Assembly: GCF_964340395.1 (NCBI RefSeq)
Contig: NC_135569.1
Coordinates: forward strand, 1,222,842 to 1,286,841
Source of the DNA: Glandiceps talaboti
Lineage: Eukaryota > Hemichordata > Enteropneusta > Spengelidae
Reading direction: 5' to 3'
Length of the DNA: 64,000 bases
Of this stretch, positions 24,701 to 33,820 are shown in pieces. Both the position numbers and the translations under genes were made by a program. Every line of letters begins with the position of its first letter. Position 1 is the first letter of the stretch. The notes below the pieces were generated by a model. The model saw only the letters and a list, made by a program, of their open reading frames with translations. It was not told the origin of the DNA and made no database searches.

Positions 24701-27700
24701 ATCTCAGTATACTAGTATTCCGAACGATTACGGTTTACGTTTCTCATATTGACTCCTTCAAACGTCGTACAATTACTCACAGACTCACTAGTCTGTAAAG
24801 TACTGTACAGTTTTCTTCTGCACGTCCCAAAAAAGTTGTGCTTTTTACGGATTACAGTGAAACTAAAGTATTTATTATGCAGTATGCTGACCTCTGAATT
24901 GGCTTTATTGTAACGTTTTACAATTTACGAAAATATAATGGCCCGATTAAGCAGTATGGTCTCCGGACATCCCTTTAATAGCACACAAGATAGGTTGAAC
25001 ACAACTGTGGCTTTTATACCGTGCTATTCTACGTTACCATGACAACTCTTATCTACGTACGTACGTCATTTGTTCTGCTGCAAAATGTTCCAAATCACTA
25101 GTCTTTTAAACATACATTACGTTTGAAGTGATGTAATTATTATCCCCCCCCCCCCGATTTCCTTCATTTAGCCGAAACATAAATCTGACCTAATAAATTT
25201 GTCAAAGCTCTCTATTGAGAGTGACGAGGCTGGTTATGTTATGCATGTTTTCCTGGCTCAGTGTCTCGTGTCTTGATTAGGTGTATTCACTTTTACAACT
25301 GCCGACACCAGACCGTGGACGAACGGAACCGTTACAAACTGGGAGAGTAAACAACTGAATTGGATTAATAACACTTGGCACAGCATTTTGTAAGTACAGA
25401 GTCTTTTATTGCATTTCATCATTTGATAAGAACGGTTTTATGGCCACTTTACATAAGAGCTCACGTTCACAAACAAATTTCCAGTTCTACTGGTATTTCG
25501 TGTATATATAGTGTTTATTTACCCAAAAGCACAACTGAACATTACAGATACACATACAAAAATACTATTTCGTGGGTAAATAGGGGAATCGGGATTTAGC
25601 TTACAGCTATTCAAGCCTGTCCCCTACCATAGTTATATACAATGTTTGACAGCAAAGTGATATAGCAAAAGGAAATACATAGTACCTCGGAGTTCATAGT
25701 ACTTATGAAGAACATACGGTAACAATAAATTGTACAGTGGTTTAATTTACTCTTCTAGAAGAAATTGTTTATAAGATCGCTTAAATTCGTTTAGCGTATT
25801 GATACATCTTATGTTGACAGGGATGCTATTCCAGATTTTTGCCCCTGAGAAGGAGAAAGAAAACTGACCTGAGTTTGTTCTGGCATAATATGGGTAAATA
25901 TTTTGATATGAACAGAGTCTTGTATTGTAGTTATGGTGTGAAGGTTCAAAATAATCATACAAAGTGTGTGGTGATAGTTGATGGATCAAGCCATAAATAA
26001 AGGAACCTATCAAATATCTATGCAGTTTAAAAACATCTAGAATATTCAACTGAGCAAACAAAGGAGATGAGTGATCCGTTGGAGATTTAAACAAAACTGT
26101 TCGAACAATCATTTTCTGTGACATTAATATACGATTTAGATGTGATGAATAAGTGTTACCCCAAACCTCAAGGCCATAGTTGATATGGGGGAGTATGAAT
26201 GTGTTGTACAAGAGTAGTAAAATGTGTAATGGTAATATATGTCTAAGTCTATACAAAATCCCACACTTTATTCTGATTAGCTTGTTTACCTTTTCGATGT
26301 GGTCGGACCAAGAGAGATGTTTGTCTAAAGTAATTCCCACAAAGGTGACAACATACTCCTCCTTGATGCTTTTGCCTTGTAATGTGATATCACCAATCAA
26401 ATTTACTTTCTTGTTGCGCCCTCTAAATACTATAAAATTTGATTTTTCACTATTTATTGTCAATTTGTTTGTATTGCACCAACGTTGAACCTCGTGTAAT
26501 TGACCCGAAACACGATCCAAATTAATTTCCCCAACCTGTGAATAGGTATGAAAGAGATTGGTATCGTCTGCGAACAAACGGAAATCAAAGAAAGAGGACG
26601 AGTTTGGAAGATCATTTATATACATTAAAAACAAAGTCGGGCCTAGTACAGAGCCTTGGGGTACTCCAAAGTGAATAAAACGTTTTTCCGATATATGACC
26701 GTTTAGCTGGACAAACTGAGAGCGACCTGACAGGTAGCTTTTGAACCAGTTATGACAAGTGCCCCGGAACCCGTAATGTTCAAGCTTGGCTAATAAGATC
26801 GAATGATCGATTGTATCGAACGCTTTACTGAAATCAATAAATACCCCTAGAGTGAAATTCCCTTTATCAATCTCTTTAAGAATGTGATTTACTAAATTAA
26901 TCAAGGTAAGTTTGGTACTGTGATTCTCTCTGAAACCATATTGATGTCTATACAAAATATTAAATTTGTCCAGATAAGAGATGATTTGTTTATTTATGAC
27001 TTTTTCAATGATTTTACTGAATAGGGGCAAAATAGATATAGGTCTATAGTTTCCAACAGAGTCATTCTCCCCTTTCTTGAAAATGGGTTTCACTTTGGCG
27101 ACCTTCAACGCTGATGGGAATGTACCAATTAAAAATGAACAATTTATGACGTGAGCCAAAGGCGGCGCTATTACTTCAGCAGCATCAATGAGGAGTCGGG
27201 GAGTTAAATTATCCCACCCACTAGCCTTTTTTCTATCTAAATTAGTACACATAAAGAGGCCATAAAACTGTTCTTATCAAACCATGGTATGTAATACAAG
27301 TCTCTGTTGTTCCAACATCCTGAGCCAAGTGTTATTAATCAAATTTGTTCGTTTATTTTCCCTGCTTGTAACAGGTTCCATTTGTCCACGGTTTGATGTC
27401 GGCAGTTGGATCTTTAAAACAAAAGAAAAAAAGAAGGAAAATCTTACCCTATAAGATTCGATGTCGGATTTCGTCAATAGCATAGCCTTTCCATGATAAC
27501 AACTAAAGTTAAAGTAAGGCAAAATTTCCAAAACAGTATCACGTACAGCAGCAGTGATATCTACATGACCTGAAACAGTAAGAACATGATTGCAAAAGTA
27601 CATGTGACCCTTTCAACTAACTAGCTTCATATCCATTTTTGTTAAGAGTGCGTTAAGTGATAGACACTTTACCAGGAAATAAAAATCTTAAATGGTATGC

Positions 27701-30700
27701 CTAAGTCAATGACAAAAGTAAGTAAGCCGGAAATATTTGTGATAATACTCACAGAGGGAATTCGAGAGTCCTAGGTTTGATTGTGTATAGCGCCACCTGT
27801 TATCTTTTGTCGAATGATGCATTGTTGATCCAGGATAGAAATATTCCACGGCAAATGGAAAAGGCTAAACAAACCAGAAAATACGATATCTTACAATTTG
27901 GAAAATTGGCTCCTTCAATATTTAATGAGTTTAATGACATTTTATCATATGAATGGAATATAGTTTAATGACATTTTATCATATGAATGGAATATAGTTT
28001 GACATAGTTTAATATAGGTTTTGTTTGTGGCATACATACATACATACATACATACATACATACATACATACATACATACATACATACATACATACATACA
28101 TACATACATACATACATACATACATACACACACACACATACATACATACATACATACATACATACATACATACATACATACATACATACATACATACATA
28201 CATACACACACACATACACACATACACACATACACACATACACACATACATACATACATACATACATACATACATACATACATACATACATACATACATA
28301 CATACATACATACATACATACCCATGTGTTAAATGTAAATAATTTAGCACCATCTGAAATACAACGCTACTTACATAATACCACTCTAAGTCCATTTTCC
28401 TTTTGTCGAATACACAGGATTCGTTGTAGACTGGAGGCCAATCAATAACATCTACCACTGTCACGTGTAGTTGTCCAAATAACGCCACTCTATTGTCACT
28501 CCTCTTTAAATATTAATGATAAGGATGATGTCATGTTAGCTGAATTTATACATAGTAAAACCAGAAAAGGTATTTTTACCAACATCTATGAATGTGTTAA
28601 ACACTCAATTCCTACATTTTTTAACAATATAACCTATTAAAGTGTATTCATACTTCTAAATGTAACTTTTTGTACTTCAAAGTTTGAATTGCCTACCACA
28701 TTCTTATCACAGGCATCTCTAAATAACCCTAATATGTATTAGTGAGGGCTGTGTTTCTACGACTAGGACTATTGCTAATCTTATTATGACTTGGTGCGGT
28801 CTGTGTCTCTACTACTAAGACTATTGTTAATCTTATTATGACTTGGTAAGGTCTGTGTCTCTATAACTAGGACTATTAGTACAGGACAATAGTCTTTGAA
28901 AGTTGAACTCATATATCTTACATTGTTCCATGCTATAGACAGCCAGTAATCCGTCTCAATGTCATGGTCTAAGTAACCAGCTAAGTATATAACAGGCTTT
29001 GTTTGGTCTACAACGAACCGTTTGTTCTGTGAAAAAAAATAGATTAATAACTGAAAATCATAAAATAGATAAATCAAAATCTCAAAACTAATCGGTCATT
29101 ATGGAAGGGGGGGGGGGGGTCAACATTGTGTGTATAGCCCCCAACGTCGAGATTGTTGGTAACCGAGGCTACATGGCTTGAAAACACAAAATACTGACAT
29201 GCCTTGTAAAAAGTATATTTCGAATTGTTCGTTGTGTAACCATGGTAACACGTGAACATTATATTACAGTAGGTAAACAGAGCAAACAATTGTAACAATT
29301 ACTCAGCCCAATCATTGGGCTTAGAAGTCACTTCAAATTGCTTCAAGCAGACAATCATGTTTTTCCATTATGTGATAACATATGCATATTATATGCTTGA
29401 AATATGATAAAGTATTGCCTTTAGTGTTTCTCCAAAGCAGTTTATTTTCTCTACATTTTCATAACTTTACCCTAAGAAAAGTTAGAGGCTAATGAACGGT
29501 GTGTGATACTCTATGAAACATTAGCTACCCTTACCATATTTCCAGAGATGATACTAATTGCATTACTCGATAGATTACTATCTTCCACTTGGAAAATGGT
29601 CGTCCCAATCGTAGCATTCTGTACATATATAGTTGGTTAAAATTCACGGCAAGCCAAAGAAACTCAAAATCCAGTCATGATAAATTTTCTTTACAGTAAA
29701 TAAATCATGTAAACATAGATAAATCAATAAAATAAAATAAATATTCTTGCAAATGTGCATACATACATACATACATACATACATACATACATACATACAT
29801 ACATACATACATACATACATACATACATACGTACATACATACGTACGTACATACATACATACATACATACATACATACATACATACATACATACATACAT
29901 ACATACATACACACACACACATACATACATACATACACACATACATACAAACACACACACACACACACACACAGAGTGACACACGTATTGACGGACGCAC
30001 ATACGTAAGGCAGTCAGTCAATTGTCAAGTAATCAATCATTCAATGGAGAATAGCGGACTTGCAAACCAAAATACGCATGCGTGAGATTATCCTCGCGCG
30101 CTGAACTATGGGATTTTCTGTGATTTGCAGACGACACACGCAGACGATATATGCCCGGCGGTTGTTTACAACGTTGTCTTGTAATAGCTTGCGTATGAGA
30201 TGGATTCTGATGAAAATTAGTATATACGGTGCTGTTATTGATGGTCCGTTTGAGGTATGTACTGTTCCTCAACTGGAAAGGTGGTTGCAGTTTTGTAAAA
30301 CGTCTGTGACGGCCGTAAAATAGATCTAGTTGCAAGGTAAGTTGATTTACGAGACCGTTCATTTCTATCGTATCCTACGATGTCTGTTTTTGTCATTGTA
30401 AAATAGTTTCTTATTCCATAATTGTTAATTTTTGTAAAAATGTAAACAATATACGGTGCTCAACCATTTGGCACTCAAAGTCGATACTAGATAGCTTGGA
30501 TACTATCGAGTATTTCATTACGTCCGTGTTCGCAAGTAAATGGTGTAAGCTTATCGGAAGTGTCTCGTGCCACCGCACGAGAAATGAAACACTGGGTTGC
30601 CATTTGGTGTTTTACGGTAGAGTTCTGTTTGATTTATTTGTTTGGAAATGTTCAGCGACGAGTACATATCGCTGGCGGTGGTGCCCAGCGGTGGTGACAC

Positions 30701-33700
30701 TAGCCTTTCCGGCGAGGAACGGCAAGAGCCACCTCGGTGGTAGTCTAGTTCCTATATACGATTACGATCATCTCCATGATAGTAATAGTAACGCGTCGTA
30801 TAGAGAACTAGACTACCTTAGTTAGTGGTCTGAGCTCAGTGGTTAGGGCCGGCAAATGACATCGGGGTGTACTACACTAGCTATCGTCTGAGAAGAATTC
30901 AATTTGATTAAAAGTTGTGATACTGTTATATATGTGCTAACTTGACTTGACTTGGACGCGTCGATGGTGAAGGTTGATAAATTTAAAGTCAGTGTCTGAC
31001 TCGATTTGAAATTGCAAGACTAGTATACACTAGTTTACTATGTATCATATAATGTATATTAAAACATCTAAGCCTTATATTTTCTCATATTATTTTGTTT
31101 CAAAGATGTAAATTGTATAGTGAAGATAGAGCAAGGAACAAGGTAGTGGTAAACCCAGACAATGTATGTTCGACGACAAGTAAAATGTAATGATCATGCA
31201 GAATCCAACAGGATGGACTACTTCATTATAAGTATTGTTCCTGATAGTTTTTGGACATGCTACAATTTATAAATTGCTCGGAAGTAACTCCGAAGATAGT
31301 GAAGCAATCCAAGTATAAAAGGCAGTTGTTAGTGCAAGTTACAGGAGAGACAATTACTGCGTACGTGTATGGATTCATTCAAGTGACAATGTGAGTGCAA
31401 GTTGCAAGTACTTTGATGGAAGAAAAAGTCGCTGCAAACATGTAGTTGCTGACAGTGTCCTTTATCAGTTGGTGAACTATAAACTGAGTGGTATTAAAGA
31501 AATTCCAGAAGCCATAGCTTGTACACAAAAACAAGACAACAGGGCATTAAAACTTCAAAAGTTAAAATATCTGATGATTTGATATTTGTGAAGTATTCAA
31601 CAAATAAAGACGGTGATAAACATATGAAATACACAAAACGGAGACGTGCTTATAATTGTTTGCCACCAAGTAAAGAAGTAAATAAATATTCAAAAATTGT
31701 GCAACTGGGTGAGGACCTTAGAGGATGCCAGAAGATGTGGAGTGAGACAGTTCTTACAGGTTAGTGAATACCATCAGAGGTAATTTATTACATCACATAC
31801 TTTTAGCATTATGATTATAAAAGGTCTCTTCTTCCACTTTTGATTTACTAAAATCAAAATTGGAAGAAGATGACTTAATATGTATTAATTACGCCAATCA
31901 GTCCATTCTCAAGTTTAGTGATTTTCGACTCAATATCTCGATCGGATAAAATTTGATGGTCCGATGGTCCGATGTAGCTGTACAGCAATATGAAGCTGTA
32001 TGCATGCAATATGAAGCTGTGGGCATGCAATATGAATCTGTAGGCATGCGATATGAAGTGGTAGGCATGCGATATGAAGCTGTAGGCATGCAATATGAAG
32101 CTGTAGGCATGCAATATGAAGCTGTAGGCATGCGATGTGAAGCTGTAGGCATGCGACGTAAAGTTATAGGCATGCAATATGAAGCTGTAGGCATGTAATA
32201 TGAAGTTGTAGGCATGCAATACGAAGCGGTAGGCATGCGATATGAATGAGTCGTTTTCGATGACATCCAACGTAGATTGGAAATCAGAGTTCTGCAAAGA
32301 CTCGACCTCCGAAATATTCGTCGCATCGCGTAGTGTCGCTTGCGATATATCCACATATTCACAGTATCTCCTTACTAATGGACGTCAATGTGTTTTAATA
32401 GGAGATTTCTGCAGTGGGACTCCAGTTGTTATATATTTTAATGTAAGTCTTCATGCCTCCTTTGAAATGTGCACTACACAGCCCGATGGGCAGCTGTTGA
32501 TATGAACTCGCTGTACTTGGCATGCGCAATGCATGTGTTCGCAGTTCTACCAGTGATTCTTTTCCATTTTTTTTTTTCGAAGTTGAGTATTTCGGGGAAA
32601 ATATAATACTTCAGCTCCCTCTCTCGCTTGTTATTATTGAAAGAACCCGGTACACAGTATGTTTACATGGTACGTAATGGCGTAAATGAATGGACAATAG
32701 GACAGTTCTATTCACAAACAAAACCAGACCAAACATCCATGATGCATCATTCTACAGTGTTTACAAGACGGTGGGTCTGCAAGTCCGCTATTGAGAATAG
32801 TCATCGCCATTCCCCAAAGTGTTATTACCGAAGTCAGGCAGGCAAAAATGACACATAACTAGGGTGACGTCACTTTACGTGAATGGCATGTGTACACGAA
32901 CTCAAAACATGAACCGTGACAACGTCTAACAAAATGCTAGATTTTATCCTACCTCGAGTATACTCGTTGACAATAGAACAAGAGAACTATCATTGTGTCC
33001 CGTGACTCCACCTATTTAACACGGAAAAGCATTATTAGAATCGTGAAGAGAAATTCTATGAGATCAAATCTAGCAATGTGTTATACGATTACTAACCAAT
33101 ACACCACAGTGTGGTGACAGTTTTTGATCTTGTACTAGTTTATCGAGAAGTCAGGAATTGTTTGATTTTTAAGTGTTATGAGATCAAATCTGGCAATGTG
33201 TTATACGATTACCAACCACTACACCTGTGGTGACAGTTTTTGATCTTGTACTAGTATACCGGGAAGTCAGGAATGGTTTGATTTTTAAGTGTTATGAGAT
33301 CAAATCTGGCAATGTGTTATACGATTACCAACCACTACACCTGTGGTACCTGTTTTTGATCTTGTGCTAGTATACCGGGTGAGAGTTTTTGTATCGGGAA
33401 GTCGGGAATGGTTTGATTTTTAAGCCTTAGACAACTAAACAAAATTGTCGCAGTCTCCAAATATGCTAATAGAGAAATGATATCTCCTTGTAAATGTCAT
33501 GTACACATGTAACTCGTTTTTGCTGCCTGGACTTGATACAACCCGTGAAAAAAACACCATGCACATACAAAATTAGGTAAAAAAAAACAACTATACAACT
33601 GATATAAAACAACAGTGGGTACCTTTGATGTAGGTATAAATACAGTACAGTGTAAATAGTTTAATGAAGTTCTCTATTCTTCCCGTCTCTGCCATACTCG

Positions 33701-33820
33701 CTTCTAAAAAACATAATTTTGATACTCAACGAGAACAACATACTCACCAAAATAGCCACAAAGTTCCAAGAGTTCTAGTAACACCACAAGATAAAGAGGG
33801 TTTCTCAAAAATGCCACCAT
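18349..33820 (-). CDS. cadherin-EGF-Ig-EGF-HYR transmembrane receptor with cytoplasmic TIR domain (15 exons)
   Basis: Predicted type I membrane receptor of about 809 residues. The exons, listed separately, join with consistent phases: 0/1, 1/0, three 0/0, 0/1, 1/0, 0/1, 1/1, 1/2, 2/1, then 1/1 to the end. Layout: signal peptide about 1-24; cadherin repeat about 36-136; unassigned Cys-containing region about 137-306; EGF 307-349; Ig 350-456 (C374, W389, C437); EGF 457-498; HYR 499-578; transmembrane helix about 586-610 followed by RHRR; TIR 634-about 790 with the box 2 LPGE loop at 676-679 and box 3 FW at 769-770. TIR domains of this type recruit TIR adaptors in innate immune signalling, so a pattern-recognition or adhesion-linked immune receptor is an inference. 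No kinase domain is present. Introns hold a LINE and several microsatellites. Confidence 0.82.
19841..19900. repeat. (TTTA)n microsatellite
   Basis: About 15 units, lying immediately inside the intron after the exon 14 donor. Confidence 0.97.
19906..20043 (-). CDS. TIR receptor exon 14: TIR domain, box 1 and box 2
   Basis: 138 nt, phase 1 on both sides. KKWDAFVACKG is TIR box 1, and LNVHHKDFLPGE is the box 2/BB loop with its Pro and Gly. The donor GTACGTAAATAA is followed at once by a (TTTA)n tract on the plus strand. Confidence 0.9.
20234..20638 (-). CDS. TIR receptor exon 13: HYR domain and transmembrane helix
   Basis: 405 nt, phase 1 on both sides, donor GTAAGTGT. HYR hallmarks: DIEPPRFTFCP, VTWPLPEVIDNSD, FTIGAHQVVYTAKD and the closing AECRFSV. 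A hydrophobic span (TVIISLSIATVVVMLLFIVL and onward) ends at RHRR, giving an extracellular N-terminus. Confidence 0.9.
20776..21010 (+). mobile_element. dispersed repeat family, copy A (MITE-like)
   Basis: Shares cagtattcggcggccatatt and the following aactttgatttcattttgac-type sequence with 39505-39870, and with the reverse complement of 50080-50295. Confidence 0.65.
21285..21410 (-). CDS. TIR receptor exon 12: EGF domain 2
   Basis: 42 codons, phase 1 on both sides, acceptor TTCATAG, donor GTGAGA. Reads GCAVNHWGIECDQICDCQNG and onward to GRNCSL, another eight-cysteine EGF. Confidence 0.88.
   Translation of the reverse strand, partial: AVLSTIGVLNVIKYVTVKMAAIVPDRQGVFANMAGMEEIVH
21537..21725. 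repeat. (TGTA)n-(CTGT)n microsatellite
   Basis: Intronic. Open frames on both strands are artefacts. Confidence 0.97.
21823..21965 (-). CDS. TIR receptor exon 11: Ig domain, second half
   Basis: 143 nt (phase 2 in, 1 out), acceptor ATTTACAG, donor GTAAGT. Ends the Ig fold with the DHHAGRYQCLV motif (Asp-x-x-Ala-Gly-x-Tyr-x-Cys). An intron inside an Ig domain is common in this superfamily. Confidence 0.88.
22225..22402 (-). CDS. TIR receptor exon 10: Ig domain, first half
   Basis: 178 nt (phase 1 in, 2 out), acceptor TTCTACAG, donor GTGTGG. Carries the first Ig cysteine (VSIYCAF) and Trp (SSWMRDN). Its last two bases, AG, combine with the first T of exon 11 to make Ser. Confidence 0.85.
22510..22805. 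repeat. 21-bp intronic minisatellite
   Basis: About 13 units of the type aatgatatatcaataccatca, with variants (taaatacc, gttagatc). The 21-bp period keeps one frame open by chance. Confidence 0.93.
22892..23065 (-). repeat. 60-bp in-frame tandem triplication spanning an exon end and splice donor
   Basis: Three copies begin at 23012, 22952 and 22892 (donor positions). Each encodes FNGACKCPPGWRGVACDIGE, with one Gly-to-Cys change in the last, and each ends in GTGAG. Described further under findings. Confidence 0.93.
23012..23140 (-). CDS. TIR receptor exon 9: EGF domain 1
   Basis: 43 codons, phase 1 on both sides, acceptor TATTTACAG, donor GTGAGT. Eight cysteines in a laminin/MEGF-type EGF pattern: GCPDGKYGGRC, DCICQNGATC, NGACKCPPGWRG. 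Tandem copies of its last 60 bp continue into the intron to 22892, each keeping frame and a GTGAG donor. Confidence 0.88.
23143..24231 (-). other. receptor intron 8, with retroposon tail
   Basis: Intron between the EGF 1 exon and the preceding exon. A plus-strand retroposon tail, ataaataaagattattatta, ends in (ATT)n at about 24163-24202, with a GC-richer body from about 23890. Confidence 0.5.
24232..24466 (-). CDS. TIR receptor exon 8: unassigned extracellular region
   Basis: 235 nt (phase 0 in, 1 out), acceptor ATCCACAG, donor GTAAGTAA. Encodes 78 residues with one Cys and an N-glycosylation site (NGS). It ends with MSIEISAVINYIG directly before the EGF. It could belong to a SEA-like or cadherin-proximal fold, but I cannot assign it. 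Confidence 0.75.
25297..25450 (+). repeat. left arm of inverted repeat flanking the LINE
   Basis: About 150 bp starting aactgccgacaccagaccg, imperfectly matching the reverse complement of 27252-27407. It is open on the plus strand up to a GTAAGTAC donor-like site at 25390. Confidence 0.7.
25451..27251 (-). mobile_element. 5'-truncated non-LTR retrotransposon (CR1/Jockey group)
   Basis: Contains the reverse transcriptase ORF at 25747-27252 and a 3' UTR of about 300 bp. Endonuclease and ORF1 are absent, so the copy is dead on arrival. It lies in the receptor gene's seventh intron, in the same orientation as that gene. Confidence 0.88.
25747..27252 (-). CDS. LINE reverse transcriptase (truncated ORF2)
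   Basis: 501 codons with no internal stop. Order of motifs: KKASGWDNL (8-16), NYRPISILP (68-76), GFRENHST (106-113), catalytic FIDFSKAFDTIDH (138-150), GVPQGSVLGP (196-205), catalytic FADD (227-230), thumb and C-terminal domain. The N-terminal apurinic-type endonuclease of the family is missing, and the first Met is just where the flanking inverted repeat ends. The intact frame suggests a young insertion, but the element cannot retrotranspose on its own. Confidence 0.9.
   Translation of the reverse strand: MCTNLDRKKASGWDNLTPRLLIDAAEVIAPPLAHVINCSFLIGTFPSALKVAKVKPIFKKGENDSVGNYRPISILPLFSKIIEKVINKQIISYLDKFNILYRHQYGFRENHSTKLTLINLVNHILKEIDKGNFTLGVFIDFSKAFDTIDHSILLAKLEHYGFRGTCHNWFKSYLSGRSQFVQLNGHISEKRFIHFGVPQGSVLGPTLFLMYINDLPNSSSFFDFRLFADDTNLFHTYSQVGEINLDRVSGQLHEVQRWCNTNKLTINSEKSNFIVFRGRNKKVNLIGDITLQGKSIKEEYVVTFVGITLDKHLSWSDHIEKVNKLIRIKCGILYRLRHILPLHILLLLYNTFILPHINYGLEVWGNTYSSHLNRILMSQKMIVRTVLFKSPTDHSSPLFAQLNILDVFKLHRYLIGSFIYGLIHQLSPHTLYDYFEPSHHNYNTRLCSYQNIYPYYARTNSGQFSFSFSGAKIWNSIPVNIRCINTLNEFKRSYKQFLLEE
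27252..27407 (-). repeat. right arm of inverted repeat flanking the LINE
   Basis: Minus-strand aactgccgacatcaaaccg onward, sharing ttgattaataacacttggc-type and gataagaacagttttatggc segments with the left arm, with several small indels. Confidence 0.7.
27448..27569 (-). CDS. TIR receptor exon 7: unassigned extracellular region
   Basis: 122 nt, acceptor GTTTCAG, donor GTAAGATT. Reads HVDITAAVRDTVLEILPYFN then SCYHGKAMLLTKSDIESYR. The closest LINE-flanking inverted repeat begins about 40 bp downstream. Confidence 0.75.
27753..27864 (-). CDS. TIR receptor exon 6: unassigned extracellular region
   Basis: 112 nt (phase 0 in, 1 out) with a strong acceptor (TTTGTTTAG) and donor GTGAGT. It has the length needed to join exons 5 and 7 in frame. 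Reads PFPFAVEYFYPGSTMHHSTK and onward; no domain recognised. Confidence 0.65.
28031..28320. repeat. (CATA)n/(CACA)n microsatellite
   Basis: Pure and interrupted CATA units in a receptor intron, about 55 bp from the exon 5 donor. Confidence 0.98.
28375..28503 (-). CDS. TIR receptor exon 5: end of cadherin repeat
   Basis: 43 codons, phase 0 on both sides, donor GTAAGTAG. HVTVVDVIDWPPVYN corresponds to the DxNDNPPxF end of a cadherin repeat, with Asn-Asp replaced by Ile-Asp-Trp. Calcium ligands are therefore only partly kept. Confidence 0.78.
28740..28882. repeat. ~63-bp tandem repeat, 2.3 copies
   Basis: Copies share gactattgctaatcttatta and tgacttggtgcggtctgtgt-type segments. Confidence 0.85.
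28922..29026 (-). CDS. TIR receptor exon 4: cadherin repeat
   Basis: 35 codons, phase 0 on both sides, acceptor TTTCACAG, donor GTAAGA. Contains FVVDQTKPVIYLAGYLDHD, the mid-cadherin pattern before the LDxE/D calcium-site motif, then DYWLSIAWNN. Confidence 0.8.
29535..29618 (-). CDS. TIR receptor exon 3: cadherin repeat
   Basis: 28 codons, phase 0 on both sides, acceptor TGTACAG, donor GTAAGG. Reads NATIGTTIFQVEDSNLSSNA and onward, the N-terminal strands of a cadherin domain. Confidence 0.75.
29757..29972. repeat. (CATA)n/(CACA)n microsatellite
   Basis: Intronic tetranucleotide tract with GTAC interruptions. Confidence 0.98.
30195..31764 (+). pseudogene. frameshifted SAP/SWIM-domain gene (YqaJ-recombinase-associated family)
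   Basis: The 5' part (30220-30336) encodes YGAVIDGPFEVCTVPQLERW and then, after a frame change in the A-run at 30297-30300, NVCDGRKIDLVAR. Together these read as a SAP-like helix pair, ending at donor GTAAGTTG (30337). The 3' part (about 31320-31750) encodes VRVWIHSSDNVSASCKYFDG, RKSRCKHVVA and VLYQLVNYKLSGIKEIP: a SWIM zinc-finger remnant whose first CxC has become SxC, plus its usual C-terminal flank. A second frame change near 31525 leads into QQGIKTSKVKISDDLIFVKY. This SAP-SWIM order is common in expanded, transposon-like YqaJ genes of marine invertebrates. No YqaJ nuclease part is seen. Both shifts look like one-base losses in A-rich runs, so consensus error is an alternative. It sits inside the receptor gene's second intron, on the opposite strand. 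Confidence 0.55.
31975..32255. repeat. 21-bp minisatellite, about 13 copies
   Basis: Unit aatatgaagctgtaggcatgc. With a 21-bp period, long frames stay open on both strands (159 and 154 codons on the minus strand). This is repeat-driven, not a gene. Confidence 0.93.
32500..32952. other. intronic stretch
   Basis: No supportable feature between the minisatellite and receptor exon 2. Confidence 0.4.
32953..33011 (-). CDS. TIR receptor exon 2: start of cadherin repeat
   Basis: 59 nt, phase 1 in and 0 out, donor GTAGGA. It ends with the codons for SILE, which joined to exon 3 give ILENATIGTTIFQV, the normal start of a cadherin repeat. It lies just outside a 3-copy 118-bp repeat. Confidence 0.65.
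33058..33425. repeat. ~118-bp tandem repeat, 3 copies
   Basis: Copies start at 33058, 33178 and 33294 with atgagatcaaatctggcaat and contain tttttgatcttgtactagta. It lies immediately upstream of receptor exon 2. Confidence 0.92.
33748..33820 (-). CDS. TIR receptor exon 1: signal peptide
   Basis: ATG at 33820 in a near-perfect Kozak context (ACCATGG) starts 24 codons with a hydrophobic core (LYLVVLLELLEL). It exits in phase 1 at donor GTGAGT. Chosen because phase and signal both fit exon 2. An upstream in-frame extension through a further exon near 33917-33960 is possible. Confidence 0.6.

Noticed and set aside
25747-27252. Possibility that the reverse transcriptase is an intact, mobile element
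   Set aside because: The endonuclease and ORF1 are absent and the 5' end stops at a flanking repeat.
30817-30875. tRNA-like gtctgagctcagtggttagg, considered as a tRNA gene or SINE head
   Set aside because: No acceptable B box or cloverleaf follows within the right distance.
31875-32362. 154- and 159-codon frames on the minus strand
   Set aside because: Kept open by a 21-bp minisatellite; no domain or splice evidence.
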